DNA from: Ferrimonas balearica
Lineage (GTDB): Bacteria; Pseudomonadota; Gammaproteobacteria; Enterobacterales; Shewanellaceae
Assembly: GCF_019802085.1 (NCBI RefSeq)
Contig: NZ_JAHVHV010000001.1
Coordinates: 558,001 to 622,000 of the forward strand
Reading direction: 5' to 3'
Length of the DNA stretch: 64,000 bases
Both the position numbers and the translations under genes were made by a program. This document shows positions 26,506-35,973 of this stretch, piece after piece. The number at the start of each line of letters is the position of its first letter. Position 1 is the stretch's first letter. The notes under the pieces were generated by a model, which did not search any database, was not told where the DNA came from, and was given only the letters and a program-made list of their open reading frames with translations.

Positions 26506-29234
26506 TGACCCTGACATTGACCTTTAACGGCAAAGCGGTTGAGGCACAGCCCGGCGAGAGCCTGCTCAGCCTGGCCCGCCGCCAGGGGGCCGAGGTGCCC
26601 ACCCTGTGTTACCAGCCGGGCCAGCCGGCCCAGGGCAACTGCCGCGCCTGCATGGTGGAGGTGGAGGGGGAGCGCACCCTGGCCGCCGCCTGTTGTCGCC
26701 AGGTGCAGCCCGGCATGGTGGTGCACAGCGACAGTGAGCGAGCCATCGCCGCCCAGCAAGAGGTGCTGGCGCTGCTGGCCGAGCAGACCCCGGCGGCCCT
26801 GACCGATCCCGACTCCGAGCTGCGCCACTGGGTGGCGGCGATGGACGTCCGGGTGGGGACACCGCCTCGCCCCTCAGGCGGCGAGGCGGATCTCAGCCAC
26901 AGTGCCATCAGCCTGGACTGGGACGCCTGCATCCACTGCAACCGCTGCGTCCAGGCGTGCCGCGATGTGCAGGTCAACGACGTGCTGGGGATGGCCCAGC
27001 GGGGCCACCACGCCAAGGTGGTGTTCGATCTGGACGACCCCATCGGTGACAGCAGCTGCGTGGCCTGCGGCGAGTGCATCCAGGCCTGCCCCACCGGTGC
27101 CCTCAAAGAGACCGCCCTGCGAACCGAGCCCGAGTCACAGAGCCCCGAGCGCCGGGTGGACTCCCTCTGCCCCTTCTGCGGGGTGGGCTGCGCCGTCACC
27201 TACCGGGTGCGCGACGAGCGGATCATCGCCGTCGAGGGGCGCGATGGGCCGGCCAACGCCGGCCGACTCTGCGTTAAGGGCCGCTTCGGCTTCGACTACG
27301 TCCACCACAAAGATCGGCTGACGGTGCCCCTGGTGCGCCGGGATGACGCCCCAAAAGACCCGACCCTCTTGGAGGGCGGCGACGTGCGGGCCCAGTTCCG
27401 CGAAGCCAGCTGGGAGGAGGCCCTGGAGCGGGCCATCTCTGGCCTGAACCGCATCAAGGCCCAGGCGGGCCCCGCTGCCCTGGCGGGACTGGGGTCGGCC
27501 AAGGGCAGCAACGAGGAGGCCTACCTGTTCCAGAAGCTGGTTCGCACCGGCTTTGGCAGCAACAACGTGGATCACTGCACCCGGCTGTGCCACGCCAGCT
27601 CGGTGGCGGCCCTGATGGAGGGGGTGGGCTCCGCGGCGGTCTCCAACCCGGTTAAGGAGGTGCTGGAGACCGAGGTGATCTTCATCATGGGCGCCAACCC
27701 CAGCGCCAACCACCCGGTGGCGGCCAGCTGGATGAAAAACGCCATCCAGGGGGGCGCCCGACTTATCCTGCTGGACCCCCGGGCCACCGAGCTGGCCCGG
27801 CTGGCGGAGCACCACCTGGCCTTCGCCCCCGGTGCCGACGTGGCCCTGCTCAGCGCCATGATCCACACGGTGCTGGAGGAGGAGCTGGTGGACCGCGCCT
27901 TTGTCGAAGCGCGGGTGGAGGAGGTGGAGGCGATCCGCGCCCAGGTGGCTCACTGCAGCCCCGAGGCGATGGCCGAGCGGTGCGCCGTGCCCGCCGAGTC
28001 GATCCGCGCCGCCGCCCGGGCCTACGCCCAGGCGGACCGGGCGATGATGTTCTGGGCCATGGGGGTGACTCAGCACGCCCACGGTACCGACAACGTCCGC
28101 TGCCTCATCACCCTGTGCATGCTCACCGGCCAGATTGGCCGCCCCGGCACCGGGCTGCACCCTCTGCGGGGTCAGAACAACGTCCAGGGCGCGTCGGATG
28201 CGGGCCTCATTCCCATGTGCCTGCCGGATTACCAGCGGGTGGACGATAAGGCCTGCCGGGCCCGCTTCGAGGCCGCCTGGGGCCAGGGGCTGGATCCGAA
28301 CCCGGGGCTCACCGTGGTGGAGATGATGCACGCCGCCAAGGCGGGGGATCTCAAGGGGATGTACATCCTGGGGGAGAACCCGGCGATGTCCGATCCGGAC
28401 CTCAACCACAGCCGGGCGGCGCTGGCGGCCCTGGAGCACCTGGTGGTGCAGGATCTCTTCCTCACCGAAACCGCCGCCCTGGCGGACGTGGTGTTGCCCG
28501 CCTCGGCCTTTGCCGAAAAGGCCGGCAGCTACACCAACACCGACCGCCGGGTGCAGCTGGGGCGACCGGTGCTGCCCCTGCCGGGTCAGGCCCGACAGGA
28601 CTGGGCCCTGGTGCAGACCATCGCCCGGGGCATGGGGCTTGAGTGGGACTACGCCGACGTGGCGGCGGTGTACCGGGAGATGCAAAGCCTGATGCCCACC
28701 CTGGCGGGGATCCCCTACGAGCGCCTGGCGCACGAGGAGTCGGTGACCTACCCCTGCGCCGAGCCCGACGCACCGGGCCAGACGGTGCTCTTTACCGAGC
28801 GCTTCAACACCGCCAGCGGCCGGGCTCGCCTGGTGCCGGTGGCCCTGCCCGAGGCGGGGGAGGCGGTGGACGAGGACTACCCCTTTACCCTGATCACCGG
28901 CCGCCAGCTGGAGCATTGGCACACCGGCTCCATGACCCGCCGCAGTCGGGTGTTGGACGCGGTGGAGCCCGATGCCGTGGTGGCGCTGCACCCGGACGAC
29001 ATGGCGCGGCTTAACGTGGAAGCGGGTCAGACCCTGGCGCTGCGCTCCCGTCGTGGCCAGCTGGTGGCCTGGGTGCGGCCGGATCCGGGACTGCGGGTGG
29101 GGGACTGCTTTATGCCCTTCGCCTTTGCCGAGGCGGCGGCCAACCTGCTGACCCGGGATGCGCTGGACCCCATGGCTCGCATCGCGGCGCTCAAGATCTG
29201 CGCCGTGGCCCTGCAACCGGTAAGCGAGGCTTAA
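26505..29234 (+). CDS. fdsA: Formate dehydrogenase catalytic subunit, FdsA type (molybdopterin enzyme)
   Basis: This 909-residue cytoplasmic protein has an N-terminal 2Fe-2S domain (C35, C46, C49, C63/C64), a two-cluster ferredoxin domain (about residues 138-200, with CIHCNRC and CVACGEC), a near-Mo 4Fe-4S site in CPFCGVGC (about 223-230), and the bis-MGD domain to the C-terminus. The Mo ligand appears to be Cys362 followed by His363 in HCTRLCH, so this is the Cys rather than the selenocysteine form. It oxidises formate to CO2 (or reduces CO2) and hands electrons to the fused NuoEF-like subunit. Absence of a Tat signal agrees with the soluble FdsABG type. FdsC/FdsD-like chaperone genes are not adjacent. 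Confidence 0.9.
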   Translation: MTLTLTFNGKAVEAQPGESLLSLARRQGAEVPTLCYQPGQPAQGNCRACMVEVEGERTLAAACCRQVQPGMVVHSDSERAIAAQQEVLALLAEQTPAALTDPDSELRHWVAAMDVRVGTPPRPSGGEADLSHSAISLDWDACIHCNRCVQACRDVQVNDVLGMAQRGHHAKVVFDLDDPIGDSSCVACGECIQACPTGALKETALRTEPESQSPERRVDSLCPFCGVGCAVTYRVRDERIIAVEGRDGPANAGRLCVKGRFGFDYVHHKDRLTVPLVRRDDAPKDPTLLEGGDVRAQFREASWEEALERAISGLNRIKAQAGPAALAGLGSAKGSNEEAYLFQKLVRTGFGSNNVDHCTRLCHASSVAALMEGVGSAAVSNPVKEVLETEVIFIMGANPSANHPVAASWMKNAIQGGARLILLDPRATELARLAEHHLAFAPGADVALLSAMIHTVLEEELVDRAFVEARVEEVEAIRAQVAHCSPEAMAERCAVPAESIRAAARAYAQADRAMMFWAMGVTQHAHGTDNVRCLITLCMLTGQIGRPGTGLHPLRGQNNVQGASDAGLIPMCLPDYQRVDDKACRARFEAAWGQGLDPNPGLTVVEMMHAAKAGDLKGMYILGENPAMSDPDLNHSRAALAALEHLVVQDLFLTETAALADVVLPASAFAEKAGSYTNTDRRVQLGRPVLPLPGQARQDWALVQTIARGMGLEWDYADVAAVYREMQSLMPTLAGIPYERLAHEESVTYPCAEPDAPGQTVLFTERFNTASGRARLVPVALPEAGEAVDEDYPFTLITGRQLEHWHTGSMTRRSRVLDAVEPDAVVALHPDDMARLNVEAGQTLALRSRRGQLVAWVRPDPGLRVGDCFMPFAFAEAAANLLTRDALDPMARIAALKICAVALQPVSEA

Positions 29235-29308
29235 TCCACACCTAAGCGTGGCTTAATGATTCCGTCGGTGAATTGACCGAGGTTTGGGTTGACGGCAACG
29301 GAGGCCCC

Positions 29309-31354
29309 ATGACCCAAACCCAGTATCGCACCGCACTGATTCTTCTGGTTCTGCTCCTGCTCGGCTGGCTCTGGCTGGGCGGGGATGAGCCGGTTCCCGA
29401 GCCCCAGGGGGCCAGCGAGCACACCCGGGCCTTTCAGCAGCAGGTGCGGGCCACGCTGCCCATGGCCGATACCGGCGACTTTGACCGGGCCCAGCGGGGG
29501 CTCATTGCCCAGGCCGAGCAGCTGGCGATCCGCAACGACGCCGGCGAGCTGGTGTGGGAGCTGGGGGGCTACGACTTTCTCGCCGGGGCGGACCCGGACA
29601 GCGTTCACCCCAGTCTGCTGCGCCAGGCCCGGCTCAACCTGCACCACGGCCTCTACCAGGTCACCGAGGGGATCTACCAGGTGCGGGGTTACGACCTGGC
29701 CAACCTCACCTTCGTCCGCTCCGACAGCGGCTGGATCGTCTTTGATGCCCTGACGGTGCCGGAAACCGCCCGGGCCGCCTACGCCCTGGTGACCGAGCAC
29801 CTGGGCCATCGGCCCATTAAGGCGGTGGTGATCAGCCACACCCATGCGGATCACTTCGGCGGCATCGAGGGGCTCATCAGCCAGGCCCAGCTGGACAGCG
29901 GCGAGGTGGAGCTTATCGTGCCCGCCGGCTTTATCGGCCACGCCGTGGCGGAGAACGTGCTGGCGGGCAACGTGATGGCCCGCCGGGCCAGCTTCCAGTA
30001 CGGCAACATCCTGGCCAAGGGCCCCCGGGGCCAGGTGGACGCCGCCATCGGCAAGGGGCTGCCCCGGGGGCGGGTGGGGATCCTGCCCCCCACCCGGGAG
30101 ATCACCCAGCCCATCGAAACCCTCACCATCGACGGCGTCACCCTGGTGATGCAGAACACCCCGGGCACAGAGGCCCCGGCGGAGATGAACACCTTCCTGC
30201 CCCAGTTCGACACCTTCTGGGCGGCGGAGAACACCATCGGCGCCCTGCACAACCTCTACACCCTGCGCGGGGCGCCGGTGCGCGATGCCCTGGGCTGGAG
30301 CCAGTACATCAACCAGGCCCTGCACCGGTTCGGCAAGCGTGCCGAGGTGCTGATGGCCAGCCACTCCTGGCCTCGCTGGGGCAACGCCGAGATCGTCGAG
30401 TTCCTGGAGAAGCAGCGGGACCTCTACGGCTACCTCCACGACGAGGCGCTGCGCCTGGCCAACCACGGGGTCACCATCAACGAGATCCAGGACGAGTTCA
30501 CCGTCCCGCCGGTGCTGGCCCAGGCCTGGTACAACCGGGGCTACCACGGCAGCTACCACCGCAACGCCAAGGCGGTGCTAAACCGCTACCTGGGCTACTC
30601 CGACATGAACCCGGCCACCCTGCTGGCCCTGTCGCCCGGCGACTCTGCGCCGCGCTACGTGGCCGCCATGGGCGGGCTGGCGTCGGTGCTGGCGCTGGGC
30701 CGCACGGCGTTTGAGGCCGGGGAGTACCGCTGGTGTGCCGAGCTGGTGAACAAGGCGGTGTTTGCCCATCCGGACAGCAGCGAGGCCCGTCACCTGCAGG
30801 CGGATTGCCTGGAGCAGCTGGGCTACCAGAGCGAGTCGGCGGGGGAGCGCAACAGCTTCCTGGTGGCGGCCCAGGAGCTGCGCCAGGGGATGCAGCCCAC
30901 CGAGGCGATGACCGCCCCCTCGGAGCGGATCGCCGCGGTGCTGCCGGTGCCCGACTTTCTCAACCTGCTGGGGGTGCACCTGAACGGCCCCGAGGTGGCC
31001 GAGGCGGGATTCGAGTTCACCATGAACCTGGTGCTGCCGGACGTGGACGAGCGCTACCTGGTGGCGCTCAATAACGCCCACCTCAGCCACATCGAGGGCT
31101 ACCAGGACCCGGAGGCGGACCTGACCCTGACCCTCGACCGTGCCGATTTGTCCCGACTGCTGCAGGACCCCACCACCCTGGCGGGTCTGGCCTGGGACGG
31201 GGCCATCGAGTACCAGGGGGATTTGACGGTGCTGGCCCGCCTGGCCCTCTACCTGGACCGCTTCGACCCCTGGTTTGAGATCATTGCCCCCAACGACCAC
31301 AGTGAGGTGAGTCAGGGGCGCGCCGCCACCGGCACCAGCCCCATCAACCGATAG
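29309..31354 (+). CDS. SDS hydrolase-like linear primary-alkylsulfatase
   Basis: This 681-residue protein has an N-terminal hydrophobic segment (residues 9-22) that is a signal peptide or anchor, so it likely acts in the periplasm. It has a metallo-beta-lactamase domain with zinc motif HTHADHFGG (His177, His179, Asp181, His182), the alkylsulfatase dimerisation region and a C-terminal SCP2-like domain. The order matches SdsA1-type enzymes, which split primary alkyl sulfates into alcohol and sulfate. GGAGG overlaps the region just before the ATG at 29309. The frameshifted glutathione transferase gene follows after 9 bases. Confidence 0.9.
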   Translation: MTQTQYRTALILLVLLLLGWLWLGGDEPVPEPQGASEHTRAFQQQVRATLPMADTGDFDRAQRGLIAQAEQLAIRNDAGELVWELGGYDFLAGADPDSVHPSLLRQARLNLHHGLYQVTEGIYQVRGYDLANLTFVRSDSGWIVFDALTVPETARAAYALVTEHLGHRPIKAVVISHTHADHFGGIEGLISQAQLDSGEVELIVPAGFIGHAVAENVLAGNVMARRASFQYGNILAKGPRGQVDAAIGKGLPRGRVGILPPTREITQPIETLTIDGVTLVMQNTPGTEAPAEMNTFLPQFDTFWAAENTIGALHNLYTLRGAPVRDALGWSQYINQALHRFGKRAEVLMASHSWPRWGNAEIVEFLEKQRDLYGYLHDEALRLANHGVTINEIQDEFTVPPVLAQAWYNRGYHGSYHRNAKAVLNRYLGYSDMNPATLLALSPGDSAPRYVAAMGGLASVLALGRTAFEAGEYRWCAELVNKAVFAHPDSSEARHLQADCLEQLGYQSESAGERNSFLVAAQELRQGMQPTEAMTAPSERIAAVLPVPDFLNLLGVHLNGPEVAEAGFEFTMNLVLPDVDERYLVALNNAHLSHIEGYQDPEADLTLTLDRADLSRLLQDPTTLAGLAWDGAIEYQGDLTVLARLALYLDRFDPWFEIIAPNDHSEVSQGRAATGTSPINR

Positions 31355-31363
31355 GAGCAGGCG

Positions 31364-31995
31364 ATGCAACTTTTTGGCGCCCAGGGGGCGGGCTCCGCCG
31401 CCATCGAAGTGGCCCTGAACCAGGCCGGCGTGGCCTACCGGCTCATCGAAGCCGCCACCTGGGAGCCGGACTCCGAGTTGGCCCGCCTGCGCCGGCAAAA
31501 CCCCTGCAGCAGATCCCCACCCTGATCTGGCCCGACGGCACCGTGATGAGCGAAAGCTCCGCCATCTTGCTCACCCTGGCGGAGCGATACCCCGACGCTA
31601 GCCTGATCCCCCGGGCACCGGAGGCGCGGGCCATGACCCTGCAGGGGCTCATCTACCTGGTCAGCAACTGCTACAGCGCCATCGGCGTGGTGGATTACCC
31701 GGAGCGCTTCACCACCGCCACCGATCCGGCGGAGCGCGACCGGGTCAAGGCCGGGGCCACCGCCCGGCTGCACCACTGCTGGCGGGTGGCCGCCGAGCGC
31801 TTCGACCCGGCGCTCTTTTGGGTGGGGGAGAAGCCCAGCGCCTTCGGCCTGCTGGCCTCCGTGGTTTCCCGCTGGTCCGGTGGACGCGAGGCATTGGCAA
31901 GCCACGCCCCCCACTGGCTGGCGGCATTGGTGGCGCTGGACGCGCAAGAGCCGGCCCGTCGAGTCTTTGTCCGGCACTGGCCCGAAGCGGACTAG
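31364..31995 (+). pseudogene. Glutathione S-transferase-like gene broken by a one-base frameshift
   Basis: From the ATG at 31364 a GST-like N-terminus is read (MQLFGAQGAGSAAIEVALNQ) as far as the NP of a QNP motif. Translation then stops at 31522-31524. Adding one C to the CCCC run at 31501-31504 restores the expected NPLQQIPTLIWPDG and an open frame to the TAG at 31993, giving about 210 residues with the GST signature SESSAILLTL. The break is either a real inactivating deletion, a sequencing error in a C run, or a programmed shift; the first two are more likely. It lies 9 bases after the alkylsulfatase gene, implying cotranscription. Confidence 0.85.
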
Positions 31996-32081
31996 ACGCT
32001 TTTCGCCCTTTTGCTGATCTGGCTCACTGGGGCAGGGCGCTGTCGGGCCTAGACTCAGACAGAGGGGCAAGGAGCGGCGCG

Positions 32082-33488
32082 ATGATCACACTGACCTGCC
32101 ACGGCGCGGCCACCGAGGTGACCGGCAGCCGACACCTGCTGACGGTAAACGACCAACGGGTGCTGCTCGATTGCGGCATGCACCAGGGGCGAGACCTGGC
32201 CAAGCGCTTAAAGCGGGACAGCTTGCCCTTCAAGGCCCGGCAACTGGACGCCGTGGTGCTCTCCCACGCCCACCTGGACCACTCCGGGGCCCTGCCCAGG
32301 CTGCTGCGCCGGGGCTACCGCGGCCCCATCTACTGCACCGGCGCCACCTTGAACCTGCTGGCGGTGCTGCTCAAAGACGCCTGCAACCTCTACCTCAAGG
32401 ATCTGGAGCGGGACAACCTGGTGCGCAAACGCCGGGGCCAGAAAACCCAGAACCCGGTGTACGACATGGAGGACGTGCTGGCGGTGCTGGAGGCTTGCCA
32501 AGTGGTGCCCTACAACCTGGCCACCGCCATCGGCCCGGGGATCACCCTGACCCTGCTGGACGCCGGCCACATCCTGGGGGCGGCCATGGTGCACCTGGCC
32601 CTGGACGACGGCCAGGGCGCGCCGCTGCGACTGCTGTTCTCCGGTGACATCGGCAACGCCGACTCCCCCCTGATGCGCGATCCCGCCCCCCGGCCCGAGG
32701 TGGACTGGGTGATGATGGAGAGCACCTACGGCAACCGCAACCACCGCAGCTACCCGGCCACGTTGGCGGAGCTGGAGACGGTGCTGGAGGCGGCCCGGGG
32801 TGGGGTGGTGCTGGTGCCGGCCTTTGCCGTGGGCCGCACCCAGGAGGTGCTGTTCCAGCTCGGCTGCTTCTACCACCAGGGCAAGCTGACCGGCTGGCAC
32901 GTGGTGCTGGACAGCCCCATGGCCATCGAGGTGACCCAGATCTACGACCAGTGGCTGGAGCTGATGGACCCGGAGGACTTGGCGATGCTCAGCCGCGAGG
33001 GCAGTGCCACCCTGGAGGCCTTCCTGCCCTGTTTGCACCTGACCCAGAACACCGACGAGTCCATGGGGCTCAACCGCATCAACCAGGGGCTCATCATCAT
33101 CGCCGGCAGCGGCATGTGCAACGGCGGGCGGATCCTCCACCACCTCAAGCACCGGATCTGGGACGATCGCACCCACCTGCTGTTCACCGGTTTCCAGGCC
33201 CGGGGCACCCTGGGCCGGCAGCTGGTGGAGGGGGAGAAACGGGTGAAGCTGTTTGGCCAGCCCTATGCGGTGCGGGCCCAGGTGCACACCCTGGGGGGCT
33301 TCTCCGCGCACGCCGATCAGCGCCAGCTGTTGGCCTGGCTGGCGGACTTTCCTGGCCCGCGGCCCAAGGTGTTGCTGGTGCACGGGGAGGAGGGGGCCCA
33401 GTTGGCCCTCAAAGCCACCATCGAAGCGCAGTTGGGCCACCAGGTGGCCATCCCCGAACCCGGGCAGACTCGGGTGCTGCGTTCGTGA
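32082..33488 (+). CDS. Metallo-beta-lactamase/beta-CASP RNA metallo-hydrolase
   Basis: This 468-residue cytoplasmic protein has a metallo-beta-lactamase domain with the zinc motif SHAHLDHSG (about residues 62-70), a beta-CASP cap, and a C-terminal RMMBL segment with GSGMCNGGRILHHL and GGFSAHADQ. These are the marks of CPSF73-like RNA-processing nucleases found across bacteria. GGAG lies 7 bases before the ATG at 32082. The RNA target is unknown. Confidence 0.88.
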   Translation: MITLTCHGAATEVTGSRHLLTVNDQRVLLDCGMHQGRDLAKRLKRDSLPFKARQLDAVVLSHAHLDHSGALPRLLRRGYRGPIYCTGATLNLLAVLLKDACNLYLKDLERDNLVRKRRGQKTQNPVYDMEDVLAVLEACQVVPYNLATAIGPGITLTLLDAGHILGAAMVHLALDDGQGAPLRLLFSGDIGNADSPLMRDPAPRPEVDWVMMESTYGNRNHRSYPATLAELETVLEAARGGVVLVPAFAVGRTQEVLFQLGCFYHQGKLTGWHVVLDSPMAIEVTQIYDQWLELMDPEDLAMLSREGSATLEAFLPCLHLTQNTDESMGLNRINQGLIIIAGSGMCNGGRILHHLKHRIWDDRTHLLFTGFQARGTLGRQLVEGEKRVKLFGQPYAVRAQVHTLGGFSAHADQRQLLAWLADFPGPRPKVLLVHGEEGAQLALKATIEAQLGHQVAIPEPGQTRVLRS

Positions 33489-33568
33489 TCCGACCGCGGC
33501 CAAAGGCCTAGGGCGGGCAGGGACTTTTTGGTATTCTCGGGGCACTGCCCCGCAACGCGAGTTTACCG

Positions 33569-34216
33569 ATGAAATATCAGATCATTCCGGTCACCCCTTT
33601 TCAGCAAAACTGCTCCCTGGTGTGGTGTGAGAAAACCCTCAAGGGCGCGGTGATCGATCCCGGTGGCGATCTGGAACGGATCCAGGCGGTGATCCGCGAA
33701 CGGGGCGTCACCGTGGAGAAAGTGCTGCTGACCCATGGCCACATCGATCACGCCGGTGGGGCGGACCTGCTGGCCCAGGCCCTGGAGGTCGGTATTGAAG
33801 GCCCCCACAAGGCCGACCAGTTCTGGCTCGATGGCCTGGCCAACCAGTCACAGATGTTCGGTTTTCCGGTCATTGCCACCTTCAGCCCCGGCCGCTACCT
33901 GGCCGACGGCGACCGCGTGGAATTCGGTGAACAGGCCCTGGAGGTGCTGCACACCCCGGGCCACACCCCGGGCCACGTGGTGTTCTTCCACCGCGAGGAG
34001 AAGCTGGCCTTCGTCGGCGATGTGCTGTTCCACGGCTCCATCGGTCGCACCGACTTCCCCCAATCCGATCACCAAACCCTGCTGCACTCCATCACCCAGA
34101 AGCTCTGGCCTCTGGGCGGTGAAGTCAGCTTCATCCCGGGCCACGGCCCCGGCGCCACCTTTGCCGATGAGCGCCGCAGCAACCCCTTTGTCGCAGACCA
34201 AGTACTTCAAGGATAA
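33569..34216 (+). CDS. YcbL-like glyoxalase II-family MBL-fold hydrolase
   Basis: This 215-residue metallo-beta-lactamase-fold protein has the zinc motif THGHIDHAGG (about residues 55-64), a second His in PGHTPGH and metal ligands in VGDVLFHGSIGRTDFP. The layout follows YcbL, a type of glyoxalase II that hydrolyses S-lactoylglutathione in vitro. It lacks the long C-terminal helical domain of classical GloB. It precedes a small exported protein gene by 8 bases, suggesting an operon. Confidence 0.88.
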   Translation: MKYQIIPVTPFQQNCSLVWCEKTLKGAVIDPGGDLERIQAVIRERGVTVEKVLLTHGHIDHAGGADLLAQALEVGIEGPHKADQFWLDGLANQSQMFGFPVIATFSPGRYLADGDRVEFGEQALEVLHTPGHTPGHVVFFHREEKLAFVGDVLFHGSIGRTDFPQSDHQTLLHSITQKLWPLGGEVSFIPGHGPGATFADERRSNPFVADQVLQG

Positions 34217-34224
34217 TCACAAGA

Positions 34225-34689
34225 ATGAAGCCGTATCTTGTTGCCGCCGCCCTGGCGGCCGCCACCGCGTTGCCCGCCGCCGCCCTGGAGATGGGCCAGC
34301 CGTTGCCCTACCTGACCCTGGAAGACCAGCACGGGGGCAGCCACGCCCTGACGGGGGAGCTGGACACCCTGATCTTCACCCGTGACAAGGCCGGCAGCGA
34401 TGTGGCCACCGCCGCCCTGGACGGGGTGGAGCAGGCCCAGATGGAAGCCAGCCGCACCGTCTACGTGGCGGACATCAGCATCATGCCCTCCATCATCACC
34501 TCCATGTTTGCCCTGCCCAAGATGCGCAAGCAGCCCTGGCTGACCCTGATGGACAACAAGGGGGACGCCACCGCCACCTTCCCCCACCAGGCCAACGAGG
34601 TGACCCTGGTGCGCTTCGACGGCGGTCAGGTGAGCGAGATCCGCTTCTTCACCGACAGCGATGAGCTGAAGGACGCCCTGGCCCTGTAA
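34225..34689 (+). CDS. Small exported thioredoxin-like protein without a CXXC
   Basis: This 154-residue protein has a signal peptide (cleavage after about residue 20, AAALE). The mature region has a sequence course like the peroxiredoxin/thioredoxin fold (MGQPLPYLTLEDQHG, then TLIFTRDKAG) but no cysteines, so it cannot be a thiol oxidoreductase. It is presumably periplasmic. It follows the YcbL-like gene closely and ends at a terminator. The function is unknown; similar proteins in Shewanella carry only vague annotations. Confidence 0.65.
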   Translation: MKPYLVAAALAAATALPAAALEMGQPLPYLTLEDQHGGSHALTGELDTLIFTRDKAGSDVATAALDGVEQAQMEASRTVYVADISIMPSIITSMFALPKMRKQPWLTLMDNKGDATATFPHQANEVTLVRFDGGQVSEIRFFTDSDELKDALAL

Positions 34690-34704
34690 CCGACGGCCAG
34701 ACGC

Positions 34705-34734
34705 AAAAAAGCCCGCTCACTGAGCGGGCTTTTT
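34705..34734. terminator. Bidirectional terminator
   Basis: GCCCGCTCA pairs with TGAGCGGGC around a single central C, with six A on the left and five T on the right, between the exported protein gene and the convergent glycerate kinase gene. Confidence 0.88.
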
Positions 34735-34754
34735 AGTGCCTAGATGGTGGGGCT

Positions 34755-35888
34755 TTAGGGGCGCAGGGTGTAGAGCGCGGCGATGTTGCGGGCCGCCTGA
34801 CGCAGGAAGGGGCGGGCCTCCACCAGGGCTTCGGCCAGGGTCAGGGGGCGGGGCAGGATGGAGAACACCGCATCGATGCCGTGCTCATGCACCACCGCCA
34901 CGTCGTCGCTGACGCTGCCGGCCAGGCCGACCACCGGGATCCCATGGGCCTTGGCCCGCTTGGCCACCCCCATGGGGGTCTTGCCGTGGATGGTCTGGCT
35001 GTCGATGCGCCCCTCGCCGGTGATCACCAGATCGGCGCCGGCCAGGTGCGCCTCCAGACCCACGGTGTCCAGCACGATGTCGATGCCCGGGCGCAGGGTG
35101 GCGCCGAGAAACGCCAGGGCCGCCGCCCCCATGCCACCGGCGGCGCCGGCACCGGCCTGGTGGGCCACCGACTGACCCAGCTGGGCCTCCAAACACTCGG
35201 CGTAATGGGCCAGGGCCGCGTCCAGCTCCGCCACCACCGCGTCACTGGCGCCCTTTTGCGGGCCAAACACCGCCGAGGCGCCCTTGGGGCCACACAGGGG
35301 GTTGTCCACGTCGCAGGCCACCTCGACCGTCAGCTGACCCAGGCGCGGATCCAGGTGGCGGGTGTCGATGCGGGCCAGCTGGGCCAGGGCGGCTCCGCCC
35401 CGGGCCAGGGGCTGACCCTCGGCGTCGAACAGCTCGGCCCCCAGGGCCTGGGCCATGCCGGCCCCGCCGTCGTTGGTGGCGCTGCCGCCGAGGCCCAGGA
35501 TAAGGTGGGTGACCCCCAACTCCAGCGCCGCGCGGATAAGCTCACCGGTGCCATAGGTGGTGGTGATCCGCGGATCCCGATCCTCGGGGGCCACCAGGTG
35601 CAGCCCGGAGGCTTCCGCCATCTCCACCACGGCGGTTTGGCCATCCCCCAGCAGGGCAAAGCGCGCTTCCACCGGTTGGCCCAGGGGCCCGGTGACGGTG
35701 CGCTGTTCGTAGCGGCCGCCGGTGGCGTCCACCATCGCCTGCACCGTGCCTTCACCGCCGTCCGCCACCGGCACCTTCACCACCTGGGCCTGGGGCAGCG
35801 CCTGCTTGAGGCCCGCTTCGATTTCGGTGGCCACTTCCAGCGCGGAAAGGCTCTCTTTGTAGGAATCCGGTGCGACGACGATTTTCAC
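34755..35888 (-). CDS. Glycerate kinase (GlxK/GarK family)
   Basis: This 377-residue cytoplasmic kinase phosphorylates D-glycerate to 2-phosphoglycerate. Family features are the N-terminal IVVAPDSYKESLSALEVA, the GLGGSATNDGGAGMAQALGA block (about residues 129-148) and the VITGEGRIDSQT motif (about 283-294). The start is GTG at 35888 with GGAG 6 bases upstream. It is divergent from no other gene; a LysR regulator gene lies upstream in the same orientation, 85 bases away, and could control it. Confidence 0.92.
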   Translation of the reverse strand: MKIVVAPDSYKESLSALEVATEIEAGLKQALPQAQVVKVPVADGGEGTVQAMVDATGGRYEQRTVTGPLGQPVEARFALLGDGQTAVVEMAEASGLHLVAPEDRDPRITTTYGTGELIRAALELGVTHLILGLGGSATNDGGAGMAQALGAELFDAEGQPLARGGAALAQLARIDTRHLDPRLGQLTVEVACDVDNPLCGPKGASAVFGPQKGASDAVVAELDAALAHYAECLEAQLGQSVAHQAGAGAAGGMGAAALAFLGATLRPGIDIVLDTVGLEAHLAGADLVITGEGRIDSQTIHGKTPMGVAKRAKAHGIPVVGLAGSVSDDVAVVHEHGIDAVFSILPRPLTLAEALVEARPFLRQAARNIAALYTLRP

Positions 35889-35973
35889 GGTGCTCTCCTC
35901 GGGTTATCTGGCGGGCATTATGACCGAAACTGGGATCCGCCTCTCGGTTTGACCGCACAAAACTGAACTCGCC

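Noticed and set aside
26505-27000. Loss of a NuoG-like His-Cys3 4Fe-4S cluster in the formate dehydrogenase catalytic subunit
   Set aside because: The segment after the 2Fe-2S domain lacks the Cys triad, but FdsA-type enzymes may normally differ from NuoG here, and I cannot align them to decide.
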